Source: Oryza sativa Japonica Group
Taxonomy: Eukaryota > Streptophyta > Magnoliopsida > Poales > Poaceae
Length of the DNA: 64,000 bases
Direction of reading: 5' to 3'
Assembly: GCF_034140825.1 (NCBI RefSeq)
Contig: NC_089042.1
Span: 23,524,001 to 23,588,000 of the forward strand
Under the pieces are notes generated by a model. The model was not told the DNA's origin and made no database searches. It worked only from the letters and a program-made list of their open reading frames with translations. Positions 55,088-64,000 of this stretch are shown piece by piece. Each line of letters starts with the position of its first letter. The stretch's first letter is position 1. Both the position numbers and the translations under genes were made by a program.

Positions 55088-56095
55088 GCTAACTAATAGG
55101 GAGTAATAAGTCAAAGTTACTTGTTGAAAACTGTGCTACAAACCTGAATAGGGGGTTCTGTTATGGACTTGGGGGGTGATGTACAATCATCTCTGTTGAA
55201 CTGATGCCATAAATCTATACTAACCCTTTTCCTCTGTTTGATGTTTAACTCTATGTAAAAGACACATCTGCTTCCAGTTTACTGACGATTTTTAATATAA
55301 TACTTAGTAGTATATGCTACTATAGCAATTGGGCAGCAAAGCAAAAGCGAGGTCACATGAGTACAACCAACCCGTTTGAAAAACGAGCGCCAACCACACG
55401 TTTAGAAATGTCATTAGGCACGACAGGAAGCAGTCTTAAGCAGCTTTAGTTACTTATAAGATTAACCAAAGAAAGGTTTTGTTGGGGAGTAGTACTAAAA
55501 TATTGTGATGCATCTTCCCATTATGATTTGCAAACAAGAGTAACAACAAGCCAGGTTGGTTACTCCACAACACTAAGTTAATGAATTCATATGGGTGTTT
55601 TGCTCAAAACTGCTGGTCCAGTGTCACTGTTAGTTGAAAGATGATTTGAACTTGCTGATGCTTTTGAGCTTTGGATTCCAGGGGTTAGGAGAGGGAGTTT
55701 GTCTTCTTCTTGGCCTCTGAATCTCTGATGCATATTCACACCGGCATAACAAAGCCCCCATTGCTGCTCTGTCGTGTCTTGGACGGTCCCAAGTTTGAAT
55801 GAATCTGCTTAAACTAATGGCCAGCAGTGACCCTCTATTTAATCACTGTTTAAACTAATCGACAGCACTTAAAGCAGGACCGATGAACGTCGCAGTAGGA
55901 TATGGGCACTCTGTTTCTTCTTGAAAATAAACCTGACCGCTCATGTAGTCATGTGTGCAAGTGTGCAACACTGTCGTTTCAGTAATGCACTTGAGATCGC
56001 ATTGCATGCGAATTTGAATTTGAATTCGAATTCGAATGCGACTGCTCATAATACATTTCAATGCTAACAGTTACGAGAGGCATACATATACATAC
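55088..56095. other. Gene-free intergenic region
   Basis: No coding region or element. A short GAATTC/GAATTTGAATTT repeat sits at about 56008-56035. Confidence 0.4.
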
Positions 56096-56108
56096 GTGCC
56101 ACCGATGG

Positions 56109-57880
56109 CTCTTGGATTGCCGTTTCTTGCCCCCGCGTCGCTTCCAGGGCAGGGGCGACACGGGAGGCAACCCAGCTGCCGCCGCCGTGCCACCCCCACC
56201 GCCCTCCTTCTACCTCGCCGCCGCCCGAGCGGGCCGCCAGAAACCGCGCGGCCGCAAGGACGGCGGCGGTGGGGCTTCCTCCCCCCGAGGTCGCGGCGTT
56301 CGGAGCCCACGACCCCGACCTAGCTTCGGGGCGGCGACTTCGGCGGCTGCGACGTCGAGCTCGACGGTGGCACATGGCTTCGGCGAGGTGGCGGTGCCGA
56401 CGACGGTTGAAGAGATGGGCGACCGGGCCGACGACGAGAAGGCGGTGCTGGCTCCTACGCTCTCCTGCGCGGATCTGGTGCGGGGGGATGGATCCCGAGC
56501 CGCTGGCGGTGGTGATGCGCGTGGAGGCGGCGGGATGGCCGGATCCGGAACCCTCCTGTCCGGGTCCGGCGCGGGAGGCCGAGCTCCGACCCCAGGCAGC
56601 GAGGCGGCGGGGGCGCGCGGTGCTGGGCGGCGGTGGCTGAAGGCGGCGGGGATGGCGATGGCGGCGGGGACGGAGCTGGCCGAGGGCGCGGAGGCGGCGG
56701 CGGCGGTCCCGTGGCTGCGACGGCGCGGTGCCTGGCGGCTGCGGCGGTGGTGCCCCCCAGATCCGCGCCTCTCGGCCGGGTCTGGAGGGTGGCGGCAGTT
56801 GGCGACGGCGGCGGTGGTGTGGCGATGGTGGTGGCGGCAGTTGGCCAGCGGCAAGTGGCGATGGCGGTCTCAGCCGGATCTGGACGCGGGCAGCAGTTGG
56901 CGACGACAGCCGCGGTGTGGTGACGGCGGCGGCGGCGGCAGTTGGCGATGGCGGCGGCGGTCGTGGATGTGGTGGCTGCTGTGTCAACTGGCGGCGGCGG
57001 CGACGGAAGACATGGAGTCGGGCAGCTAGCTGCTCGGTGTTGGAGGACGACGGCGCAGCAGCAGTTTGCGGAGGCGGTGGTTGGCGTCGGTGGCAGCGAC
57101 GACGGCGGCTGCGACTCTGGAGGCGGTGGCGACGTCGGCGGCAGGGAAGGAGTCGGGTGCGAGGTGGCTGGGTGTTCGGCAGCAGCGGCTGCGGTGGTGG
57201 TGACCGTGTTTGCGGTCACCGGAGTCATGGCGGCCTCGGTTGACTAGCCGAGGGCGTGGGAGACGGCTGCATCTGGTCGGCGCGGCATCGTTCGGTGGAG
57301 GGGTTGGAGACCGGCTTGGCGCAGAGAAGCGCAGCTGATGGCAGCGGAGGCCGGCTCGGCGCGAGAGGCGCGGGCGGCAGAGATGGAGGCCGGCTTGGCG
57401 CGAGAGGCGCAGCCGATGGAGGGAGGCCGGATTGGCGCGAGAGGCGCGTCCAGTGGAGGAGGCCGGCTTGGCGCAGAGAGGCGCGGCCGGTGGTGGAGGA
57501 GGCGACCTAGGTGAGAGGAGGAGTTGTCGGTGGGTGTGGCGCGGTCTTTGGCGCACGAAAGCTGGCCGGCGGGGGACGCTGGTGCAGGGGTCCCACATGT
57601 CGGCAAAGCTTGTGTGGTGGTGGAGCAATCGGTGCGTCAGCCGTGGTTTCGATCTCGTCTGTGCCCCTTTGTTGGCCTAGTGACGGTCGGTCATGCTTAG
57701 CGGTGGCCGATCCGGTGCTAGCCTTCTCCTAGGCGTGTGTGTTGGCGATGTCGGCGTGTGGGTGGTGGTATATTTTTTTCTTTTTTCTGGTTACGACTCT
57801 CCAGAGTTATAATCTTGTAATTTTTTCCTACTCTATCAATAAAACTTCGCACCGTCTCGTACGAGTCGTTAAAAAAAAAA
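56109..57880 (+). mobile_element. LINE-like non-autonomous retroposon, copy 1
   Basis: 1772 bp ending in A10 (57871-57880) after an AATAAA (57838-57843), with an exact 13-bp duplication GTGCCACCGATGG on both sides (56096-56108, 57881-57893). Poly(A) plus a variable-length duplication is the mark of target-primed reverse transcription. The body is extremely GC-rich and G-biased on this strand. There is no reverse transcriptase or endonuclease domain, although both a 5'-like region and the 3' end are kept. Copy 2 at 58833-60655 shares the 5' block (GGGGCGACACGGG; GGCCGCAAGGACGGCGGCGG) and the 3' tail (GTGGGTGGTGGTATATTTTT; CGCACCGTCTCGTACGAGTC). Inference: an internally deleted LINE derivative or a non-autonomous family moved by LINE enzymes. 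Confidence 0.82.
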
Positions 57881-57893
57881 GTGCCACCGATGG

Positions 57894-58340
57894 ATCATGG
57901 ATCGTATATAGGAAATCTGCTTCATTCCACACCGAAGATTGGTAGGGTTACGCGCCACTGACTACGTGGACCACGTCACATGGACAGTGTCAGTTCGGGA
58001 AGAAATTTTGTCGAGACAAACTGGCCAATTTGGCTATCAAAACGAGAAGAAACGTTGTTACTTGCCAGCTCCGCGACTCTCATCTCATGTGCCCGGGCAC
58101 AAAAGCTTTGTATACATCATCATCACCATCGCCATCTCTCCAATGTAAGAATGGCGAGCGTGTCGAATCGAGGCACATTTTATGTGTGAAGCCGGTTTCT
58201 AGTGCATTGCTGATAGCCAACCCGACGTATACATGCTTTGATTTGGATTTGGACGACGTAAAGTTCTATTCGTTCGCAGGACACGTTGTAATATTAACAA
58301 CTATGTTTATTGAGAATATTTTACCTTCCCTCAATCTTAT
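57894..58340. other. Spacer between the two retroposons
   Basis: Mixed-composition DNA without a recognised gene. Confidence 0.35.
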
Positions 58341-58497
58341 GGGTGTGTTTAGTTCCTAAAAAAAATTGGAAGTTTAGGGAAAGTTGAAAGTTTGAAAAAA
58401 AAGTTAAAAGTTTATGTGTGTAGAAAAATTTTGGATGTGATGTGATGTGATGGAAAGTTGTAAGTTTAGGGTAGTTGGGGGTGAACCAAACACGGCC
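58341..58497. mobile_element. Small Tourist-like MITE, family C
   Basis: GGGTGTGTTTAGTTCC at the left and GGTGAACCAAACACGGCC at the right, with TAT at 58338-58340 and 58498-58500. The interior (AAAGTTTATGTGTGTAGAAA, GATGTGATG) matches the copies at 21508 and 25671. Confidence 0.8.
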
Positions 58498-58537
58498 TAT
58501 AAAATTAGTCCAGACATTTCTTCACCACCGTCCCAGC

Positions 58538-58743
58538 CAGTGGAGGAGCCAGAATATGCTCATAGTAGGGCTGAACTAGTATAATCTAAATAAATTTATC
58601 TTTTGTCTTCTATTTTTTAAATTTTAAAGTATGATTTCTATGGATATTTGGGCTTTTTAAATTTTAAAGTATGATTCTATGGATATTTGGGCAATAGGAG
58701 TAGAGCTATAGCTCTAGCTGTCCTGCAACTATATCCACCCCTG
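58538..58743. mobile_element. Short hAT-like element with internal duplication
   Basis: CAGTGGAGGAGCCAGAAT at the left and, inverted, CAGGGGTGGATATAGTT at the right resemble hAT ends. The flanks agree at only 5 of 8. A ~40-bp segment (TTTTTAAATTTTAAAGTATG...GGATATTTGGGC) is present twice in tandem. Confidence 0.55.
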
Positions 58744-58832
58744 GTCGCGCCGAAAAATCACCATCTCTTCACTCCCAGCTTCCTTTAATCTTCTTCAGAC
58801 ACTAACCAAAAAAAAATAATGTTATTAACTAG

Positions 58833-60655
58833 TTTTTTTTAACGACTCACATGAGACGGTGCGATTATTGATAGAGCAGAAAACAATTATAAAATTATAA
58901 CCCTGCAAGATCGTAACCAGAAAAAAATAAAAAATATACCACCACCCACACACCAACAGCACCAACACACAGGTCCGGGAGAAGGCTAGCACCGGACCGA
59001 TCGCCGCTAAGCGTGACCGACCGCCGCTAGGCTAAAAACGGAACACAAACGAGATCGCCCAAAAAACGCTCTTACAACCACCACAAAGCCCAACTCTATC
59101 CACGTCTTCAGGATTTAGGGAGAGAGGGTGAGAGAGAAGATGGAGCACCTCTCCCCCTAGGCCCTCCGACGTAGTCAACTTGTAGAAACTAGGACGCCAC
59201 CACAAGAGGATGAAAAATCTAGAGTGTGCTTGCACCAATTGCTCGAGTGGTTTCAGCAAGGGGATGCCTAAATGACAACTCCAAGGAGAGAAGTGACGAA
59301 AACCACCGCCACCGTCCACCAAGGTTTCAAAAGAGAGAAGACTAGGCTTTCGCCCGGCAACCACCCTTGAGGGGTGAGACGGCACGACAACGCCCTTAGG
59401 AGGGGGAATGACACTCGAGCTCTATCGTTGTCGGTCCGGCCAAGGCCGGGTTGGGTTTTCACCTGCCGCTCACCACTTGCGAGTCCACGGCTAACGCACC
59501 GATGCTCCACCACTGCCCAACCTCCGCCGACATGTGGGACCCCTGCACCGGCGCCCCCCGCCGGCTAGCCGTCGTGCGTCGTAGACCGCGCCACACCCAC
59601 CAGCAGCTCCTCCTCGCACCGTGGTCGCCTCCTCCACCACCGGCCACGCCTCATCACGCCACGTCGGCCTTCTTCACCACCGGACGTGCCTCATCGAGCC
59701 AATCCGGCCTCCCGCCACCGGCCGCGCCAAGCCGGCCTCCACCGCTGCCGGCCGCGCCTCCTTGCGTCATGCCGACCTCCGCTGCCATCGGTTGCGCCGA
59801 GCCGACCTCCGACCCCTCCTCCAATTGCTGTTGCGCTGGTCAGATGTAGCCGTCTACCACGCCCCTGGCTAGCTGTCCGAGACCGTCGTGCCTCCTCTCG
59901 CCGTAGGCACGGCCACGGTCGCCACAACAACCACAGCCACAGCCGCCACAGCCCTAGTTCTCCGCCCCCTGGCCTCCACCACCGCCGCTGTCGCTCCACC
60001 ACCAACCCCGCCACCATCGCCACCCCGCCATCGTGAAGAAGGCCGCTGCGAGCGCGCCATCCTCCACCTTTGCAGCTTCCTTCGGATCCGCAGCCTCCGA
60101 CGCCTGCCACCGACGTCCACTCGCTGGCCCGCTCGCACCGGCGACCCGCCTCGAGCCGCCGGCCTGCCACAGCCCGCCGGCGGCCACAACAGTCGCGCCT
60201 CCATGCCTGCCGCGGCCACCCATGCCTCCGACGCTATCGTGCTTGCCGCCGCCCCCGCCGCCACCTCCACACCGCCGAGGCCGCCAACTCTATCTGCCAA
60301 TGCCGCCAACTCCACGCCACCGACGCCGCCAACTCGCTGACCTGGCTCTCCGCCGCCTGGAGCAACAGATCTGGCCATGGGGGGACCAGATCCGTGCATC
60401 CCGGTGCCAAATCTGGATGCTGCCATCGGCTCTTCCTCGGCTTCGGCGCCTTGCCCTGAGCTCCATCTTGCCGGCGCCCCGACCGCCTTAACCGTGAGCG
60501 AGGGAGAGAGAGCTCCACCACCTCCGTCCTTGCAGCCGCTTGGCTTTGCCGGCGGTGGCTCGGGCAGCGGCGAGGCGGGGTGGGGGGGGGTTTGGTGGGG
60601 ATCGCCACCCGCGTCGCCCCCGGGGCAGAACGACCGGGCGTTCTGAAACTATTTT
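58833..60655 (-). mobile_element. LINE-like non-autonomous retroposon, copy 2 (inverted)
   Basis: 1823 bp in minus orientation: its A-tail reads as T8 at 58833-58840, followed by AACGACTCACATGAGACGGTG, the inverse of the copy 1 tail. A 13-15-bp duplication TGTTATTAACTAG(TT) lies on both sides (from 58820 and from 60656). The body is homologous to copy 1 at both ends. Relative to copy 1 it carries an extra ~430 bp (about 59045-59480). GC-rich, with open frames on both strands but no reverse transcriptase, nuclease or other familiar domain. Its near-tail signal is AATAAT instead of AATAAA. Confidence 0.8.
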
Positions 60656-60670
60656 TGTTATTAACTAGTT

Positions 60671-61534
60671 AACATTGTTTTCCAAAACAACGGGGTGATT
60701 AGCTTAGTGACAGTCCACAAATGCAGAAGCTTTTTGTAAGGTCGACAAGAACTACAGCTAGTACAGTACTATACTGCCATTTCTGCGTAGGAAACGACCG
60801 ATAAATACGGATCATTTTGCAGCAAAAAATTAAAAACCCCCCACACGCTTTTCACCTACCTCCGTGTTCCTGCTCGCTTGTAATTTTGCAGGGCGACGTG
60901 ATGCCCAGCTTCTCTGCATACACACACACACACACAACACTTCGTCACGACCCTGTCTTTTTCGCAAAGTCTCTGACGATGTGCTGTGCGTTGAATGAAC
61001 AGGATAGCACTGCAAAAGATGAACTCCTCACATGGCAGAGCCGGCCTTTGCGTATGCGATGCATCATGGAAGCAGCAGCACACTCGTCTAAACCGACCAT
61101 TTGGATAGCATTACACTCGTAAACTTATAAACCAAGCTGATCCTTTTTAAAAGATCAGAGCTTTTTTATATACCTGACGAGCCTGAGACTCCTCGGCTTT
61201 TGCTCTGATCTAGTGTTAACTTGTTAACAGCTGCAGCGACCAAATTTGCAGGGGAGCAAAATGAGTGCTGCGTTTTTTGTGTAAGCCTCGCATCCACTAA
61301 TTATTTTACACCGTGTCAACTTGGAAAAGTTTTGTAGTAGTAGCTGCATTGCTTCGTAAGCATATGCAGCTAAGCTTTTTCCAAACAGAGCAGTGATCAG
61401 AGTCAGATCAGACAGCTACAGCTAACGGCAAGTGAAGAAAAGAAGGGGAAGGAACAAAAATACTGGACTACTACTTCCAGGGAGTGCCAAGTGGGGAAAG
61501 TATATGGTGGAAAGTGAAATCCACATTCTAGACG
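60671..61534. other. Intergenic region with a CA microsatellite
   Basis: A CA run sits at about 60920-60938. No gene is recognised; several short frames lack known motifs. Confidence 0.4.
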
Positions 61535-62036
61535 AAAACTTAAAAACTTTTTTACAGGAGTTCTCAAGTAAATCTAAAAAATATCACACCATGAAAAAAC
61601 TCAACTTCGTTAATGAGATATAAATTAACAAATCATAAAGGAAGAACGCTATTCCTTTTATTATTTTTTCTTTTTCTCTCATGTTTCCCAAAATTATATC
61701 TCAAACAATGATATAAAAGTCTTTATATATTAAAAAGCCTTACAAATAGCTAAGATAGTATTATACAATTATGCAAAGTTACATGGATAAACTCAATTTC
61801 ATTTGTGAGATATAAAAATTAGAAACACTGAAAAAGAAAAAAAACAGGAGTGTTTTCCTCTATAGTTTGTTAATTTCATACCTCAGCAACGAAATTGAGT
61901 TTGCTCATGCAACTTTATAGGTTGTTATTACCTACTCACTCTATCCCAAAATAATCCAATTGTAGAAATAAATTTGAACATATATTATATATCCATATTC
62001 ATCTCTAAGATTCGGTATTTTGGGACAAAGAATACA
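61535..62036. repeat. Palindromic MITE-like region plus Stowaway-like remnant
   Basis: AAACTCAACTTCGTTAATGAGATATAAATTAAC (about 61597-61630) is mirrored by GTTAATTTCATACCTCAGCAACGAAATTGAGTTT (about 61869-61903), with a further partial direct copy at 61787-61815: an imperfect palindrome typical of a MITE. Bases 61934-62036 (CTCACTCTATCCCAAAATAA ... GTATTTTGGGACAAAG) look like a small decayed Stowaway element. Borders are approximate. Confidence 0.5.
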
Positions 62037-62910
62037 TATTTGTTTTTTCAAAGATTTTTTTAACGTTTTAATTAAATACTTCCTAAGTTTCCATTTAAGG
62101 TTGAGTTCTTTTGACCACTATCCTAACTTCTATCCCTCATTTTTGACGCGTAAACTTGTAAAAAATGTTTTTTTTAAAAAATATAGAAGAGCCATTATAG
62201 AAAATCGTATTACAATCTATTTTAATTTTTCTAATCAATTTTTAATTAATTATGTGCTAATCCGTAATTTCGTTTTGCGCATTAGGAGGAAGGAATCCGA
62301 ACTAAACACATCCAGATATATTCCCAAGTTATACTACTATTTCCCATGCGAAGGGGAAAATATGTGCGATATTGGAAAGGTGGAAAGCGAGGCCACCACG
62401 AGCTCATGATTGACCGCGTGGCCCCCCGTCCCGTCCCGGCCACCGCTGACCTGACCGACCCAGCCCGCTCTTCCCATCACAATATTCCTTAGCCGAGCCC
62501 GGCAGAAACCATCAAACCGACCCGGTGGATCGCTCGATCGCCTCGGCCATCCCACCGCCCACCACCTCGTCGCGTCGCAAGTCGGCAGCACGGCGAGAAA
62601 CAAAGAAAAATGAAAATAAAGGAGACCTCACCTGGCGTGACCGATCGATATCAAGCCGCGAATAAAACGGAGGAAGCCGTAGTGAAGCGAACACCACCAC
62701 CACCCACGCGGAGGAGGAGAAGAAACATCACGCGAGAGTACGAGACGAATCGAACCCGCGATCACCACTTCACCGCCGGGTTCTGCCTCGCATTCTGGGC
62801 TCCTCCTCGTCTCGCGGCGGCGGCGGCGTCGGTTGGCTCCTCCGATCCTACGTCGCCGATCGGACGTTCGTGCCAGTGGCCACCCAACCTTACCCTGGTG
62901 GTGATAGGTG
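62037..62910. promoter_or_regulatory. Promoter and leader region of the MIP1-type gene
   Basis: AT-rich up to about 62370, then GC-rich towards the start codon, as usual for rice promoters without an obvious TATA box. An in-frame upstream ATG exists at 62610, but the leader probably begins downstream of it; the transcription start is not visible. Confidence 0.4.
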
Positions 62911-62937
62911 ATGTACACGGCGCCGGGGAGGCGATGA
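62911..62937 (+). promoter_or_regulatory. Upstream ORF overlapping the start codon (ATGA)
   Basis: An eight-codon frame (MYTAPGRR) ends in TGA that overlaps the main ATG in the tetranucleotide ATGA (62934-62937). If transcribed, ribosomes finishing this frame stop exactly at the main start, a layout suited to termination-reinitiation control. Confidence 0.4.
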
Positions 62938-63958
62938 GTGGCAGCGTGGGGAGGAGGACGTCACCGGCGGCGGTGCGGCACGGCGGCGTGAGGGCTCCTC
63001 CGAGGAGCGACAAGGTACGTGGCTCTCCCCTTGCATTCCTTCCCCCCACTCCACTCCCTTTCTTGGGCTCCGGCCGCCGGAAAGTTTGCGCTAATGATGA
63101 TATTCCTCGCGTTTTTTTGTGTTGTTTCCAATACGTTTTCTTTTTTTCTTTTTGTGTGTGTCTATTGCCGTCCTTGACTCTTGCGTGCTCCTCGGATCGC
63201 AACAAAGCTGCCGCCTTTCGCGTCCCATGGGAGATGGGCGCATGAATTCTTTGCGTTTCGAGGCCTTTTGGGGGTGTCTTCGGGAGACGAGTTCTGCGCT
63301 CCTTTTTTTCTTTTTTTGTGTTCTTGGAGGGAGCGGTTGATTGCTACGGCTTCAAAGCTCAGCAGAGCTTTCTGTGTTCAACAAGTTTTGTACACCTCAC
63401 TCCTGTTGCTTTCGCGTGCCAATTCGGATGGTTTTCGCTCTGAGTTTTTGAAATGGGCTCCGGGGGATCCATTCCAGTCGAGAGCAGTTCAAATTCGGTA
63501 TCTTGATTGCTCCCCGCTCCTGCAGCCCCGCGTTGTATTTAATTCACTGTCGCTTGTTGCATCTAAACGAGTCCATTTTGTTTTCTTCTCCGCCCTGATC
63601 AAGGTGATGGAGAGGCCCAACTCGAAGATTCCGGCGATGAAGGCGTCGTCCTCCAATGCTGCGGCGCCCCAGATGATCATGAACAGGAGCCAATCCAGGA
63701 GAGACAGGAAGATTGCACTGCAGCAAGACGTACATTATCTTTTCTCCTTGCCTAGAAATTCAGTTTTTGATCGAATTGATCAGCTAAAACACAATCAGTT
63801 AGTAGCATGTTCGAACGCTTTGCCTTCTTGTTGGGTTGCAGGTGGACAAGCTGAGGAAGAAGCTGCGGCACGAGGAGAACGTCCACCGAGCTCTGGAGCG
63901 CGCCTTCACGAGGCCACTCGGCGCTCTCCCTCGCCTTCCACCTTACCTGCCTTCTCAG
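62934..63958 (+). CDS. MIP1-type leucine-zipper / DUF547 protein, 5' part only
   Basis: Three coding exons join in frame: 62934-63014, 63604-63729 and 63842-63958, each with GT-AG borders; the fourth lies beyond the window. They give 108 residues: a basic, Ser/Arg-rich N-terminus ([20 protein letters not shown]), a linker with [16 protein letters not shown], and the block [20 protein letters not shown] followed by [19 protein letters not shown]. That last pair is the signature start of the plant 'ternary complex factor MIP1 leucine-zipper' domain, usually followed by a DUF547 domain. The coiled coil is thought to mediate protein-protein contact; the cellular role of the family is poorly defined. 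The start at 62934 is chosen for its position after the short upstream frame; the frame is open further upstream to an ATG at 62610. Confidence 0.82.
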
Positions 63959-64000
63959 GTAACATCCAGCTCCGGCCGCCGCCGCCGCCATCGCCATGGC

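Noticed and set aside
56061-57029. 322-codon frame and opposing 307-codon frame in retroposon copy 1
   Set aside because: Low-complexity Gly/Ala/Arg/Pro products on both strands and no domain; they cross the 5' duplication border, so they are not genes.

Overview
The window looks like nuclear DNA of a grass, most likely rice (Oryza). Coding exons are very GC-rich (CGC/GCC-type codons), they sit in AT-rich intergenic DNA, and the gaps are packed with short DNA transposons typical of rice: Stowaway-like MITEs with TA duplications, Tourist-like MITEs with 3-bp duplications, hAT, Mutator-like and Helitron elements. All calls come from reading the sequence; no database was searched.

Layout. 0.6-1.3 kb (-): a BKI1/MAKR-like membrane-associated kinase regulator with a Tourist-like MITE just upstream. 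2.6-4.35 kb (+): a DPH4/JJJ3-like J-protein for diphthamide synthesis, one coding exon behind a non-coding leader exon and intron. 6.4-18.4 kb (+): a complete COPII coat gene, SEC23, rebuilt here as 13 coding exons (763 aa) with a 4.46-kb Helitron in intron 4. 18.8-35.5 kb: five intronless class-I carboxylesterase (CXE) genes, three on the minus strand and then two on the plus strand, separated by a MULE, a hAT element and MITEs. 35.8-37.3 kb: a degenerate ~215-bp tandem repeat. 41.26-41.58 kb (+): a secreted-peptide precursor carrying a CEP hormone motif. 42-62 kb: transposon-rich and gene-poor, including two related poly(A)-tailed LINE-like retroposons in inverted orientation (56.1-57.9 and 58.8-60.7 kb). 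62.9 kb to the window end (+): the first three coding exons of a MIP1-type leucine-zipper/DUF547 gene that continues past the edge.

The genes do not form one pathway. The functional unit is the CXE cluster, a tandem family whose members differ in signal peptides, oxyanion-hole and nucleophile-elbow residues while all keep Ser-Asp-His. DPH4 and SEC23 encode unrelated housekeeping functions, yet their leader exon plus first-intron regions are visibly duplicated copies of one another. That is the most interesting non-transposon signal in the window.

I found no convincing new multi-gene system, no rRNA, tRNA or CRISPR array, and no LTR retroelement. The best leads are the shared DPH4/SEC23 leader module, the inverted retroposon pair without reverse transcriptase, the variant esterase motifs and the CEP gene.
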